Shown: piece after piece, positions 31,773-41,554 of the stretch
Layout: the number at the start of each line of letters is the position of its first letter
Numbering within the stretch: the first letter of the stretch is position 1
Source: a candidate division WOR-1 bacterium RIFOXYB2_FULL_46_45
GTDB lineage: Bacteria > Margulisbacteria > WOR-1 > XYC2-FULL-46-14
DNA length: 64,000 nucleotides
Direction of reading: 5' to 3'
Assembly: GCA_001771585.1 (NCBI GenBank)
Contig: MEUE01000001.1
Span: 620,001 to 684,000, forward strand
Translations under genes and position numbers: made by a program
Notes under the pieces: generated by a model
Databases searched by the model: none
Seen by the model: the letters and a program-made list of their open reading frames with translations, nothing else
Told to the model about the DNA's origin: nothing

Positions 31773-32435
31773 CTAAAGTATCTTCTCCAACCCGTAGACC
31801 AGGCCTTTAAGCGTTTTGATCTTGCGGATCGCCAAAATTACCCCCGGCATAAAAGACTCGCGGTTGATTGAATCGTGGCGGATGGTGAGCGTCTGCCCCA
31901 CCCCGCCAAAAATAACTTCCTGGTGTGCGACCAGCCCCGGCAAACGGACCGAATGGATCGGAACGTCTTTTTCCATAAGATGCGCCGTCTTGATCGCGGT
32001 ACCGGAGGGCTTGTCCAGCTTTTTTTCGTGATGGAACTCGATGATCTCCGCATGCGGAAGATATTTGACCGCTTCGGCGGCAAATTTCATCATCAAAACC
32101 GCCCCAACCGCGAAATTGGGAGCAACCAGGCAATTAACTTTATGTTTGGCGCAAAGGGAGCCGAGTTCTTTTAGGTTTTCGTTGCTCAAACCGGTCGTCC
32201 CGATCACAGCAGACGCCTCCGCCGAAATTATTTTCTTCGCGTTCCCCAAAGCCGCCTGCGGCACGGTGAAATCAACCACCACTTCCGCCTTGTTGTTGAT
32301 TATTTTTTCCGAAAGATCGTCTCCCACGTCGGTTGAGGCAACCAGTTCCATATCATCCTCCGCCATAATTGCCTTCACCGTCTCAATCCCCATTTTCCCC
32401 TTTGCCCCGTTTACTATCACCCTTATTTTTGCCAT
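31773..32435 (-). CDS. dapB: 4-hydroxy-tetrahydrodipicolinate reductase
   Basis: The protein has 220 residues, slightly shorter than usual (about 240-270). It reduces the dapA product in the lysine/diaminopimelate pathway with NAD(P)H. The nucleotide-binding loop VNGAKGKMG lies at the N-terminus. The substrate motif EFHHEKKLDKPSGTA includes the catalytic His and Lys. ATG 32435 is preferred because AGGAG lies 10 bases upstream; GTG 32444 would be too close to it. It is the last gene of the coaE-proA-nadD-M16-dut-dapB operon. Confidence 0.95.
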   Translation of the reverse strand: MAKIRVIVNGAKGKMGIETVKAIMAEDDMELVASTDVGDDLSEKIINNKAEVVVDFTVPQAALGNAKKIISAEASAVIGTTGLSNENLKELGSLCAKHKVNCLVAPNFAVGAVLMMKFAAEAVKYLPHAEIIEFHHEKKLDKPSGTAIKTAHLMEKDVPIHSVRLPGLVAHQEVIFGGVGQTLTIRHDSINRESFMPGVILAIRKIKTLKGLVYGLEKIL

Positions 32436-32440
32436 ATTTT

Positions 32441-32884
32441 TCACACTCCTGTATGACCGAATCCGCCGGAAGAACGCTCCGTTTCCGGAAGTTCGGAAAC
32501 TTCAACAAGTTCCGGCTGTTCGATCTTGTTCACGATCAATTGCGCGATCCGGTCGCCCCGTTTCACGATAAAAGCTTCCTTCCCGTGGTTCATCAAGATG
32601 ATCCCAACCTCACCCCGGTAATCGGCATCAATTGTCCCGGGGGTATTTAATACCGAAATCCCTTTTTTGAGCGCCAGCCCGGACCTGGGCCTGACCTGCC
32701 CTTCAAAACCGTCCGGAAGAGCAATTGAAATTCCGGTCGGAACCAGCCGCCATTCTACCGCCGGGATAATCAACTCACCGGCCACCGCCGCGTAAAGGTC
32801 CATCCCCGCCGCGTGGGTGCTCATGTATTTTGGAAGGGGCAAATCTTCATTATGCGGCAGGCGCTTGATAAATAATTTGATCAT
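32441..32884 (-). CDS. dut: dUTP diphosphatase
   Basis: The protein has 147 residues from ATG 32884; a longer frame exists but this start overlaps the peptidase stop as ATGA and gives the usual trimeric dUTPase length. It hydrolyses dUTP to dUMP and pyrophosphate. Family motifs are in order: [19 protein letters not shown] (substrate Ser), [13 protein letters not shown] with the catalytic Asp, [11 protein letters not shown], and the C-terminal [10 protein letters not shown] arm. Confidence 0.97.
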   Translation of the reverse strand: MIKLFIKRLPHNEDLPLPKYMSTHAAGMDLYAAVAGELIIPAVEWRLVPTGISIALPDGFEGQVRPRSGLALKKGISVLNTPGTIDADYRGEVGIILMNHGKEAFIVKRGDRIAQLIVNKIEQPELVEVSELPETERSSGGFGHTGV

Positions 32885-34146
32885 AATGCGAGCTCCAGTT
32901 TCGGAAGGCGCGGCATATCTCCGATCATAGTCAGCGTCAGGCATTTGTCCGAAAAATAGCGCTCCGCCAGCCGTAAAATATCGTCCTGGGTAACCTCGTC
33001 AATTTTTTTGAAGATTTCGTCGATTGTAATCGTCTTCCCGTAAAAATGCTCCGAGCGGGCGATAAAGCTCATGCGGGCGGAGGTCGATTCAAGCCCCAAA
33101 ACCAAAGTCCCTTTCAAATGTTCCTTTGCCCGCTTCAACTCCTCCGCGGTCACCCCGATCTTTTTGATACTCGAAAGCTCGATCATAATAAGATCAAGGA
33201 CTTTTCGATAGTTGGCCTTGCTGGCTCCGGCATAAATATAGTAAATCCCAAAGTCGCGGAAGGGCATCACCGACGAGAAGATCGAATAGGCCAAGCCCCG
33301 TTTTTCTCTGACCTCTTGAAAAAGCCGCGAGCTCATTGAGCCCCCCAAAATATTGTCAAGGACCGTAAAGGCGTAGCGGTCCGGATCCATCTGGGAGACT
33401 GCACGGCCGCCCAGGCAGAGGTGGACCTGGTCGATCTTTTTGCGCTTGAGCTTTAATTGCGATTCCATTTTCGGATGAAGATGGGTCAAGTGGTGTTTTT
33501 TCCCTTTCAGCCCGCCCAAATATTTTTTTACCAGAGAGACCGCCGTATAATGCCAAATATTCCCCGCGAAAGAGACGATAATATTGTCCGGAACATAATG
33601 CGCCGCCTTGTATTCCAAAAGATCGATCCGTTTAAGATTTTTAACCGTCTGCGGAGTGCCGAGCGTCGGCCAGGCGGAGGGATGCCCCTTTAAGATCGTC
33701 TCGGCAAAAAAGTCGTGGATCAGCTCGTCGGGAGTATCCTCGTACATATTGATCTCTTCCAAAATAACTCCCCGCTCCATCTCCATCTCTTTAAAATCGA
33801 ACTTTGAACTTAAAAATAAATCAGACAGGACATCAACCGCGATATTCAAGTGTCGATCCAGCACCACCGCGAAGAACATCGTCATATCTTTGCTGGTAAA
33901 GGCGTTGATCCTCCCTCCGATCTCGTCAAGCTCCTTTGCGATTTGGAAGGCGGAGCGTTTTTCGGTCCCCTTGAAGCACATATGCTCGATAAAATGGGTG
34001 ATCCCGAGATTCTTCTCTTCTTCGGAAGAAGAGCCGGTGCCGACAGTTATCCCCATCGCCACCGAGCGGACCTTGGGGAGGAATTCGCTGACAACCGTAA
34101 GCCCGTTTTCAAGTATCGTCTTTTTTACGCTCGGTATTTTTGCCAT
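32881..34146 (-). CDS. M16-family zinc peptidase (processing-peptidase type)
   Basis: The protein has 421 residues. The inverted zinc motif H51-F-I-E54-H55 ([12 protein letters not shown]) and the downstream acidic residue in [16 protein letters not shown] define an active M16 peptidase resembling PqqL/YmxG. The second half is the non-catalytic M16 C-terminal domain, including the arginine/tyrosine-type [13 protein letters not shown]. No signal peptide, so it should work in the cytoplasm. It follows nadD by one base and overlaps dut by four. Substrate unknown. Confidence 0.93.
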   Translation of the reverse strand: MAKIPSVKKTILENGLTVVSEFLPKVRSVAMGITVGTGSSSEEEKNLGITHFIEHMCFKGTEKRSAFQIAKELDEIGGRINAFTSKDMTMFFAVVLDRHLNIAVDVLSDLFLSSKFDFKEMEMERGVILEEINMYEDTPDELIHDFFAETILKGHPSAWPTLGTPQTVKNLKRIDLLEYKAAHYVPDNIIVSFAGNIWHYTAVSLVKKYLGGLKGKKHHLTHLHPKMESQLKLKRKKIDQVHLCLGGRAVSQMDPDRYAFTVLDNILGGSMSSRLFQEVREKRGLAYSIFSSVMPFRDFGIYYIYAGASKANYRKVLDLIMIELSSIKKIGVTAEELKRAKEHLKGTLVLGLESTSARMSFIARSEHFYGKTITIDEIFKKIDEVTQDDILRLAERYFSDKCLTLTMIGDMPRLPKLELAL

Positions 34147-34147
34147 T

Positions 34148-34753
34148 TTATTTGTAAAGCCCTTCCTTTTCTATGTATTTTGCCACCTGTCTGCCGACCA
34201 TCTTCTCAATTGATTTGCCGTTTTTGATCCGTTCCCTGATCTCGGTCGCCGAGATGTTGACGTTAACTTCAATCAAATGGATCTTGTCGACTTCCCTCTG
34301 CAGCGGCGGGAATTTTACCAGACGCTTGAAGGTGCGGATGCGGTTCCCCGGCCGCGTTGCCACCACAAATTCGCAGAACTTGAAAAGTTCGAGCGGCTTT
34401 TTCCAGTTCAAAATATCATTAATCGAATCAAGCCCCATGATGTAGAAAATTTTCGCCTGTTTTCCGAATTCCTTGTAGAATTCGCGGAAGGTGTCGACCG
34501 CGTAAGAATAGCCGGGGCGGTCCATTTCTATTCTGGAAGCATAAAAATTTTTGCGGCCGGCAATCGCCATTTTCACCATCTGGTAGCGGTCTTCTTTGTC
34601 CGCAATTTCTGCTTTAGTTTTGTGCGGAGGGAGCCCGGCCGGAACAAAAACGACCCGGTCCAGGATAAAGTGATCCATTGCTTCTTTGGCAATAGCAATA
34701 TGTCCGTTATGGACCGGATTAAAAGTCCCCCCCATTATTCCAATGCGTTTCAT
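34148..34753 (-). CDS. nadD: Nicotinate-nucleotide adenylyltransferase
   Basis: The protein has 201 residues. It joins nicotinate mononucleotide and ATP to give deamido-NAD. GGTFNPVHNGHIAIA at residues 8-22 carries the HxGH nucleotidyltransferase signature, and ISATEIRERI is the family's second (ISSTxxR-like) motif. Its start overlaps the proA stop as ATGA (34750-34753), and the peptidase gene begins directly after it. Confidence 0.96.
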   Translation of the reverse strand: MKRIGIMGGTFNPVHNGHIAIAKEAMDHFILDRVVFVPAGLPPHKTKAEIADKEDRYQMVKMAIAGRKNFYASRIEMDRPGYSYAVDTFREFYKEFGKQAKIFYIMGLDSINDILNWKKPLELFKFCEFVVATRPGNRIRTFKRLVKFPPLQREVDKIHLIEVNVNISATEIRERIKNGKSIEKMVGRQVAKYIEKEGLYK

Positions 34754-35958
34754 CGAACCTGCCCGCTCCCTTCAATAATATATTTGTAGGAGGTTAATTC
34801 GGCCAGACCCATCGGGCCGCGGGCGTGGAGCTTTTGGGTGGAAATCCCGATCTCCGCTCCGAAACCGAATTCGCCGCCGTCGGTAAAACGGGTGGAAGCG
34901 TTGACGTAAACCGCCGCCGAATCGATTGAAGCAGTAAATTTCTTCGCCGCCAGTTTGTCTTTTGTAATAATTGTCTCCGAATGTTTGGTCGAATATTTGT
35001 TGATATGCAGAATCGCCTCGTCAATTCCCGAAACCACTTTGACCGCCAGGATCAAATCCAAAAATTCGGTCCTCAAATCCTCTTCCGAATCACCCCGTAT
35101 TTCAACTCCGGCCTCTTTCAATCTCTTAGAGATTACCGGCAGAAACTTATCGGCAATCGCCTTGTCGACCAACAGGGTTTCAATCGCGTTGCAGACCGAA
35201 GGGCGGGAAACTTTGGCGTTAAAAACAATATTTTCCGCCATCTTTAAATCGGCCGATTTTTCGACGTAAGCGTGGCAGTTCCCCTCCCCCGTCTCAATCG
35301 TCGGGACTTTCGATTGGGCAACCACCGTTTGGATCAACCCCTTTCCGCCCCTGGGGATCAAAACATCCAAATAGTCTCTTGCCTGCATCAGCTCCTCCGC
35401 GGAAGAGCGGCTGGTATCTTCGATAAACTGGATTGAACCGTTCGGGATGGCGGACAAATAAGCCGCTTCCGAAATGACTTTTGCCAATATTTTATTTGAT
35501 TGAATCGCGTCGGAGCCGCCGCGCAAAACCACCGCGTTGCCGGCCTTTAAACAGAGCGCCGCGGAATCAACCGTCACATTGGGGCGCGCCTCATAAATAA
35601 TGCCGATGACACCCAACGGAACGCGGACTTTTTTAATTTTTAAGCCATTGGGACGTTTCCATTCAAAAATTACCGAACCGACCGGATCGGGGAGCCCTTT
35701 GACAATCTCCAATCCTTGAGCCATCCCCCGAATTCTTTTGTCGTCTAAAGCCAGGCGGTCGATAAGAGTCGCCGATAATCCTTTTTTCTCCGCCGCTTCA
35801 AGGTCAACCGCGTTGGCGGCCAGGATTTCTTTTTCGTTTTTAAGAAGGGCCTCCGCCATAGCCGCGAGAGCACGATTTTTGGTTTCGGAAGCGGTCAAAC
35901 CCAGTTGTCCCGAAACCTCTTTGGCCTCTTTACACTTTAATTCTACTTCGGAGTTCAT
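34750..35958 (-). CDS. proA: Gamma-glutamyl phosphate reductase
   Basis: The protein has 402 residues, close to the usual 415. It reduces glutamyl-5-phosphate with NADPH in proline synthesis. It is an aldehyde-dehydrogenase-fold enzyme, with VPLGVIGIIYEARPNVT at the cofactor region and the catalytic Cys in SRPSVCNAIETLL. No proB is next to it. The gene overlaps coaE by 29 bases. Confidence 0.97.
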   Translation of the reverse strand: MNSEVELKCKEAKEVSGQLGLTASETKNRALAAMAEALLKNEKEILAANAVDLEAAEKKGLSATLIDRLALDDKRIRGMAQGLEIVKGLPDPVGSVIFEWKRPNGLKIKKVRVPLGVIGIIYEARPNVTVDSAALCLKAGNAVVLRGGSDAIQSNKILAKVISEAAYLSAIPNGSIQFIEDTSRSSAEELMQARDYLDVLIPRGGKGLIQTVVAQSKVPTIETGEGNCHAYVEKSADLKMAENIVFNAKVSRPSVCNAIETLLVDKAIADKFLPVISKRLKEAGVEIRGDSEEDLRTEFLDLILAVKVVSGIDEAILHINKYSTKHSETIITKDKLAAKKFTASIDSAAVYVNASTRFTDGGEFGFGAEIGISTQKLHARGPMGLAELTSYKYIIEGSGQVR

Positions 35959-36415
35959 CTAAGTTCCCTTTGTTCCAGATAGTCTTATCCGCAATTTGTA
36001 AATATCCCCTCTCCCCCATCTGGTTTTTCATGATAGCATTTATTTTCTTCCTGTCATAGCGTCCGAGCAGGCGCCGGATCCGCTCCCGGCGGGGAGCCAT
36101 CACCACCCACACTTCGTCGCATAATTTAATTAGGCCGATCTCTTTCAATAAAGCGGCGTTGATCGCTGCTAATGATAATGTTTTTATTTTTTTTGATATC
36201 TCTTGTTTGATTTTGGGATGAATAATTCTATTTAGTGCTCGCAATTTCTTCTTGTCGGCGAAAACTTCGTCTCCCAGTTTTTTTCGGTTGATCCCTTTGC
36301 CTAAGATTTGATGGCCGATCTTATCCGCGTCAATGATATGAAAACCGCGTTTTTTTAGGACCTGGCAGACCTCGTCTTTTCCTGAACCGATTGGGCCGGT
36401 AACACCTATGATCAT
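35930..36415 (-). CDS. coaE: Dephospho-CoA kinase
   Basis: The protein has 161 residues from ATG 36415, short compared with about 200. It phosphorylates dephospho-CoA in the last step of CoA synthesis. The P-loop GPIGSGKDE is at 7-15, followed by IIDADKIGH and the NRIIHP lid motif. ATG 36415 lies 7 bases after TGTTATAAT, giving a leaderless mRNA; a longer frame from 36439 would include the promoter. It heads the six-gene operon running to dapB. Confidence 0.92.
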   Translation of the reverse strand: MIIGVTGPIGSGKDEVCQVLKKRGFHIIDADKIGHQILGKGINRKKLGDEVFADKKKLRALNRIIHPKIKQEISKKIKTLSLAAINAALLKEIGLIKLCDEVWVVMAPRRERIRRLLGRYDRKKINAIMKNQMGERGYLQIADKTIWNKGNLDELRSRIKV

Positions 36416-36422
36416 GTGTAAC

Positions 36423-36431
36423 ATTATAACA
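36423..36431 (-). promoter_or_regulatory. Extended -10 promoter of the coaE operon
   Basis: Minus-strand TGTTATAAT, 7 bases before ATG 36415. It is back to back with the plus-strand promoter at 36433-36461. Confidence 0.7.
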
Positions 36432-36432
36432 T

Positions 36433-36461
36433 TTGACAAGCCTGGGTCATTAAATTAAAAT
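36433..36461 (+). promoter_or_regulatory. Sigma-70 promoter of the outer-membrane cluster, leaderless
   Basis: TTGACA (36433-36438), a 17-base spacer and TAAAAT (36456-36461), six bases before GTG 36468. Confidence 0.75.
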
Positions 36462-36467
36462 TGGGGC

Positions 36468-38351
36468 GTGAAGAAAATTGTTCTCACGCTATTAATCTTT
36501 GCCGCAATGGTTCTCCCCTCTTTTGCAAAAGTCGATTTTCCTTACGGAGAAATTAATATTAAGATGCCGCCGCTTACGGAACCCTACCCGGGAATCGGTA
36601 GCCATTTTTCAAGTGTTTCAAAAGGAATCGGGACGGTAATGTGGAACCCCGCTTCCCTGGTAAATATCGGAACGACCGAAGCGCTGTTAAGCTACGCGGG
36701 AATGTCCGGAACTACCCGCTTTGACAAGACCTTTAGAGTTGAAGACCTCACCTTTGAAGCGGACGTTTCCGGAAAAGCCGGCGCTTTTACCGGTGCCTTT
36801 TATTTTGACACTCTTGCGAATTCCACCTCGGTTACAACCAGGGACGTGGCGGGGCATTACAACTATTTGACCGAAAGTTCGGGGATCACCTACCAGCAGG
36901 CGCTGAGGATCAACGACTGGCTGGCGGCCGGCGTTATCTACCGCGGTCCGGTTGAAGTAAACGCCAACCTGGCCGGGGACTTCCCGACCACCGCAAAATA
37001 TAATTTAAATCTTTCGGGAGCGACGCTTGAAGGAGCTCCGATGTGGTTTGGCGACGACAATAAAGTTAATTACTCCTATACCATTCCAGGAACCACAACA
37101 ACCGTAACTTCCCAATCGGCCGGTCCCGTCTGGAACAGTTTTATAACCCAGGAAGCGGTTTTACCTCTGACTTCTTTTTCCGAGTTCAGGAACAATGTTT
37201 CGGTCAAGTCGGACTTGACAGCTTCACTGGCCGGAAAGGTCAAGGGGATTTCGTTCGGTGTCAATTTTACCCCGATGGCGGCGGAAATGAACATTGACAA
37301 CGCTCTGCGCACCGTGGTTAACAGCGGCACTTCGGACCTGACGGTTTACGCCCCTAATTTCGATATCAATTCGGCCGAATCGATCGCCACCTGGTTTGCC
37401 GACCCGACTAAATACGGCGCCGCAGCCGGTTACACCGCCAAAATCGAACAGGTCCCGGCCGGACAGGCGGTGGCGGACGGAAAATACCGCGGTTTTTACA
37501 CCGCTTCGACGATGCGGATGGATTTCGGAATGATGTACGACGTCTCGGATAATTTTAGGCTCGGAGTAGCCTACGAAAACTTAAACGCCGCCGGTTTAAA
37601 TTTTTCGGGAAACGGCCGGTCAACCTACGCCCAAACCAGATTCGGAACGGTCGAATTTTCCGACATCCTGGATCCGGCGCAGAATAAAGGGCCGGACTTT
37701 TTTAAAGATACTTTTTCTCCGGTAGCGGGGACCGAGAATTATTATCTTTACCCGCAAATGAATTTCGCTTTGCCGCAAAGATTACGTTTCGGCGGCGCTT
37801 TTATCAAACCGGTCTTGCTCGCGCTTGATTACGAGACCCAGCTTAATCCGATTGTCTTCCGCGCGCAGAACTCCAGCGGCGTCTATACGGACATGAAGAT
37901 CAGCAACTTAAACACCATAAAAATCGGAATGGATTTCAACTGGTTAAAATTCGGCACCACCCTGCTCATGAAGCCGTCGGTCTCCGGAATCGACGCCAAC
38001 ACCCAATCCAATATCAACAAGGCCTTCAAGTATTTTGTTTTGCCGATCCGGCTTGACCTGGGAACAAGCTTTAATTTGTGGGGATTAAAAACCAATCTTT
38101 CCGGAGGTTTCAACGGAACCTCAATCCTTGACGCCCTGCAATTCAACACGATAAACGGGGACTTGAGTAAAATTCTTTTTTACAACCTGTCGCTTAATAA
38201 AGATTATTGGACCGTTTCGTACCTGGCAACAATTGATCCCGGATCGACTGTCGCCGGCTATTACGCCGCAAAAGACACTAATCCAAGCAAAACTTTTGGA
38301 TGGGGAGACGTAAGATGGATATCAACGTATCAAATAAGCTACAAGTTTTAG
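36468..38351 (+). CDS. Outer-membrane beta-barrel protein (FadL/PorV-like)
   Basis: The protein has 627 residues. GTG 36468 starts a signal peptide (KKIVLTLLIFAAMVLPSFA). The mature N-terminus has GIGTVMWNPASLVNIGTTEA, the NPA-type motif common to FadL/OmpP1 and PorV-like barrels. The remainder alternates polar and hydrophobic residues and ends in an aromatic strand (STYQISYKF), as outer-membrane barrels do. It could be a channel or an assembly protein. It is the first of three overlapping surface genes. GTG sits six bases after the -10, so the mRNA is probably leaderless. Confidence 0.8.
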   Translation: MKKIVLTLLIFAAMVLPSFAKVDFPYGEINIKMPPLTEPYPGIGSHFSSVSKGIGTVMWNPASLVNIGTTEALLSYAGMSGTTRFDKTFRVEDLTFEADVSGKAGAFTGAFYFDTLANSTSVTTRDVAGHYNYLTESSGITYQQALRINDWLAAGVIYRGPVEVNANLAGDFPTTAKYNLNLSGATLEGAPMWFGDDNKVNYSYTIPGTTTTVTSQSAGPVWNSFITQEAVLPLTSFSEFRNNVSVKSDLTASLAGKVKGISFGVNFTPMAAEMNIDNALRTVVNSGTSDLTVYAPNFDINSAESIATWFADPTKYGAAAGYTAKIEQVPAGQAVADGKYRGFYTASTMRMDFGMMYDVSDNFRLGVAYENLNAAGLNFSGNGRSTYAQTRFGTVEFSDILDPAQNKGPDFFKDTFSPVAGTENYYLYPQMNFALPQRLRFGGAFIKPVLLALDYETQLNPIVFRAQNSSGVYTDMKISNLNTIKIGMDFNWLKFGTTLLMKPSVSGIDANTQSNINKAFKYFVLPIRLDLGTSFNLWGLKTNLSGGFNGTSILDALQFNTINGDLSKILFYNLSLNKDYWTVSYLATIDPGSTVAGYYAAKDTNPSKTFGWGDVRWISTYQISYKF

Positions 38352-39022
38352 TTAAAGGGTTCTTGATCCTGTTTCTGTTGGCCTGTCCGGCAGCCGCAAC
38401 CGTCACAATCGAGGCAATGACTGCCGACGGGGTCAGGCTCTATAGCGGTGACTCTATAAATACCAATACCCTGCTTGGAATCCAGTTTACCAGCGATTCA
38501 AATTTGGCCGCCGACGACAGCGCGTTAACCCTGCGGATCGATTCGGCCGATCACGCGGTTACCCCGTCGCAGAGAACCCCCGGAACCATCACCGGTTCTT
38601 ACAACGCCTCTTCTCTTGCGGACGGGGATCATATCCTGAGGATAACGGTAAAAGAGTTGTCCGGCAATACCACCACCTGGGAAGCGACCCATATCTCGGT
38701 CAATTCCGCCGATCGGGTGGATGTTTTGGCGCAACCTCTCAACTTTCCCAATCCCTGCGGACCGGCGGACACCAAAACCTATATCGGCTACAATCTTTCC
38801 AAGGATGCCAATATAACCTTAAGCATCCATGACATGATGGGAAACCTGATCAGCCGGCAAAGTTTTTCTGCCGGAACCAACGGCGGGCGCGCCACCTACA
38901 ACGAAGTTGAATGGAATTTGAAGACCGACGGAGGAAGCGCGGTCGGCAACGGAATTTATGTCTATTTAATTATCGGCGACGGCAGGATTTTATCTAAGGG
39001 CAGGATCGCGATAGTCAAATGA
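38315..39022 (+). CDS. Secreted protein with FlgD-like Ig C-terminal domain
   Basis: The protein has 235 residues from ATG 38315, preceded by GGGGAG at 7 bases; it overlaps the barrel gene by 37 bases. A signal peptide (FLILFLLACPAAA) is followed by a first beta domain. The second half from about residue 140 (NFPNPCGPADTKTYIGYNL, VEWNLKTDGG, NGIYVYLII) matches the FlgD/T9SS-type Ig-like module often found at the end of secreted proteins. It probably decorates or links the neighbouring barrel proteins. Exact role unknown. Confidence 0.72.
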   Translation: MDINVSNKLQVLVKGFLILFLLACPAAATVTIEAMTADGVRLYSGDSINTNTLLGIQFTSDSNLAADDSALTLRIDSADHAVTPSQRTPGTITGSYNASSLADGDHILRITVKELSGNTTTWEATHISVNSADRVDVLAQPLNFPNPCGPADTKTYIGYNLSKDANITLSIHDMMGNLISRQSFSAGTNGGRATYNEVEWNLKTDGGSAVGNGIYVYLIIGDGRILSKGRIAIVK

Positions 39023-40977
39023 AGAAATATATTTGGATTTTGATATTTGGATTTTGGATTTCCGCCCAAGCGGCGTGGGCCGACGGCCTCGCGGTCGACC
39101 CTTCCCAATCAATCCTGGGAGCGCGGCAGATTGGAATCGGAAGGGCGGGAACGGCGCTCAATGGAGATCCGTGGTCTCTCTTTATGAACCCGGCCGGTCT
39201 GGCGGATATTACCTATCCAAAAATCTCGGCTACTTCGCGCAAGATCTTTTTTGACGAAACACAATACCTCTGCCTCGGCGGCGCCGTCCCAACCCAGTGG
39301 GGGACCTGGGGCTTTGGCATCATTGGAACCGGGATCGCCAACTCCTACCAAACCCGACGCGATGCCGAAACCGATCGAATCGTCCTTAACCCGTCAAAAG
39401 AGGCAATAAGTTCGGCTAACAATGTGTATTTATTAAGTTATTCAAAACCGGTGCATAAAAACCTGGCGCTGGGAGCCAATTTAAAATTTTATGACCAGGG
39501 CTTTAACGGCGGATCGTCGGCACACGCCACCGGCTACGGGCTTGATCTTGGAGCGATGTACAATCTTTTCCCATACCTGAATCTGGGGATTGACTGGCAG
39601 AATTTTCTCTCTTCCGGATTAAAATGGACCGGAGGTGCCGGAGCAACCGATACCCTGGGCGGCTTTATTAAACTTGGCGGCGACTTAAGTATTTTGGGAA
39701 AAGAAGGAACTTCGCTTAAAAAACACGACCAGAAACTCAACGGATTTTTGGATATCGACCTTCCCCGCTCGGTCCTTTCACAAAACGGAAACCCGGTTTA
39801 TCATCTTGGGTTTGAATGGTCCCCTCTTACAATCCTCGACTTGAGGGCCGGCTACGATTCGAACCTGAACTTAAGCTACGGGGTCGGTTTTACAAACTGG
39901 GGTTTCCGCTTTGATTACGCCTACGCCCTCTCCCCCTATGGGGCGGGAGACAATCCGCATTATTTCACCCTGAGCTATATCGGAGATCTAATGAAGGTGT
40001 TTACAAAAAAACTTATCGACGAAAAAATCGCCTTAAAATTTTACAGCATAAAAGACCGGCAGATCACAACCCAAGAAAGCCTTTCCATTTTCGGCCTGGC
40101 GGTTTACGACAAGACCTTTGACGAGATCACCAGCTGGGTGATCCCTTCGATCTCGCAAAAAGACGACCACCGGATTGTGACCGAAGAGGCCAACTTGGTC
40201 AATTTTAAGATCAATGAGCGTTTAGTCGATGTAAAAGGATCCTTTGAGGTGGAAGAAAAATTGTATGCCGGAAGAAATGTTTTTTACATGCAGGGAGCTA
40301 TCCCGGGAAAAGGGACCACCTATGAATCGGTGCGTATTTTAAGAATACATCCTTTTAAAGATGTGAATGAACTCCATTGGGCTTTTGAACCGATTTCTAT
40401 GACCTCCACCCTAAAGGTGATCGAGGGGTATCCCGATCACCACTTTAAACCGGGAAAAGGGATCACCCGGGCAGAGCTGGTCGCCTTGCTGCTGCGCTCC
40501 AAAGGAATTTCTCTAGAAGCCGGCGGACACACGGTCTTTACCGACCTGAAAGAAGATTCCTGGTCTACCCCGTACATTGTAAAAGGAGTTAAAATTGATA
40601 TTGTAACCGGATATCCGGATCAAACCTTCAAACCGAACAAAGTGCTAAGCCGGGCGGAAGGAGTTGCCATTATTTCCCGTTTTGCCGGACTTGTTTCATC
40701 GATTGAAGCCAATCCGGCTTTTCCCGACCTGAAGGCGGGCTTCTGGGCCAACAAATTTATTGAGCCGGCCCATAAGGCGGGCTTGCTTAATTACTTGTCC
40801 GGAAAACATTTTGAACCAAACAAAGAGTTGAGCCGGGCGGAGGCCGCGGAGATACTTTATCAGACAAAATCGATAAAAGAGAGGGTTAATCTTTTCTGGG
40901 AAACCGGAAAGCTCAGCGAAGAAGTTGCTGTACCGCCGCAGAGTAGTCCTTTGCCCCAAAAAAATAAGAAGCCGTAA
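39019..40977 (+). CDS. Outer-membrane barrel protein with three C-terminal SLH domains
   Basis: The protein has 652 residues. A signal peptide (IWILIFGFWISAQAAWA) is followed by a PorV-like barrel with GDPWSLFMNPAGLADI, spanning about residues 25-320. A short beta linker follows. Three SLH repeats occupy about residues 445-630, each with the pattern F-D-hydrophobic, GYPD, F-x-P and RAE (TRAELVALL, SRAEGVAI, SRAEAAEIL). SLH domains bind pyruvylated or similarly modified cell-wall polymers, so this protein could tie the outer membrane to peptidoglycan. In known OmpM-type tethers the SLH part is N-terminal; here it is C-terminal. It overlaps rpe, on the opposite strand, by 65 bases. Confidence 0.88.
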   Translation: MKKYIWILIFGFWISAQAAWADGLAVDPSQSILGARQIGIGRAGTALNGDPWSLFMNPAGLADITYPKISATSRKIFFDETQYLCLGGAVPTQWGTWGFGIIGTGIANSYQTRRDAETDRIVLNPSKEAISSANNVYLLSYSKPVHKNLALGANLKFYDQGFNGGSSAHATGYGLDLGAMYNLFPYLNLGIDWQNFLSSGLKWTGGAGATDTLGGFIKLGGDLSILGKEGTSLKKHDQKLNGFLDIDLPRSVLSQNGNPVYHLGFEWSPLTILDLRAGYDSNLNLSYGVGFTNWGFRFDYAYALSPYGAGDNPHYFTLSYIGDLMKVFTKKLIDEKIALKFYSIKDRQITTQESLSIFGLAVYDKTFDEITSWVIPSISQKDDHRIVTEEANLVNFKINERLVDVKGSFEVEEKLYAGRNVFYMQGAIPGKGTTYESVRILRIHPFKDVNELHWAFEPISMTSTLKVIEGYPDHHFKPGKGITRAELVALLLRSKGISLEAGGHTVFTDLKEDSWSTPYIVKGVKIDIVTGYPDQTFKPNKVLSRAEGVAIISRFAGLVSSIEANPAFPDLKAGFWANKFIEPAHKAGLLNYLSGKHFEPNKELSRAEAAEILYQTKSIKERVNLFWETGKLSEEVAVPPQSSPLPQKNKKP

Positions 40978-41554
40978 CCAGTATATTTGCTCCGGCCTCA
41001 ATTACCTGTTTCACGGTTTTGTCGTTGATCCCGCCGTCGACGCGGATATCCCCTTTATAGATTTTTCTAATCGCCGTGATTTTGGGGAGGACTTCCGGCA
41101 TAAAACTTTGGCCGGAAAAGCCGGGATTGACCGACATGAAAAGGACTTCGTCCGCCTCCGCCAAAAACGGTTCCAGTTTCTTCTCTGAAGTTCCCGGATT
41201 GATGCAGATCCCGGTTTTTTTGTTGAGCGATTTGATGCGTTTTAGCGCGGAAGAAAGTTTGTCGCCGCTATGGTATGACTCAAGATGCAAAGTAATAAGA
41301 TCGGCTCCGGCTTTGGCAAAAGAATCTATGTAAAGATCGGGGTTATCAATCATCAAATGTGCGTCTAACGGCAACTTGGTCAATTTACGCACCGTCTGGC
41401 AGACCATCGGCCCCATGGTGAGGTTGGGAACAAAATGCCCGTCCATTATATCGAGGTGGAATCCGTCAACGCCGGCCGCCTCTGCCCTTTTGATCTCGTC
41501 GGCCAGGTGCCCAAAATCGGCGGATAGGATGCTGGGTGCGATTTGGATTTTCAT
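40913..41554 (-). CDS. rpe: Ribulose-phosphate 3-epimerase
   Basis: The protein has 213 residues. It interconverts ribulose-5-phosphate and xylulose-5-phosphate. The TIM barrel shows APSILSADFGHL, the metal-binding HLDIMDGHFVPN, DAHLMI, and VDGGIND near the phosphate site. Its start overlaps the comEC stop as ATGA, yet TGTTATAAT lies six bases before ATG inside comEC, so it also has its own leaderless promoter. Its 3' end overlaps the SLH barrel gene on the other strand for 65 bases. Confidence 0.96.
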   Translation of the reverse strand: MKIQIAPSILSADFGHLADEIKRAEAAGVDGFHLDIMDGHFVPNLTMGPMVCQTVRKLTKLPLDAHLMIDNPDLYIDSFAKAGADLITLHLESYHSGDKLSSALKRIKSLNKKTGICINPGTSEKKLEPFLAEADEVLFMSVNPGFSGQSFMPEVLPKITAIRKIYKGDIRVDGGINDKTVKQVIEAGANILVTASYFFGAKDYSAAVQQLLR

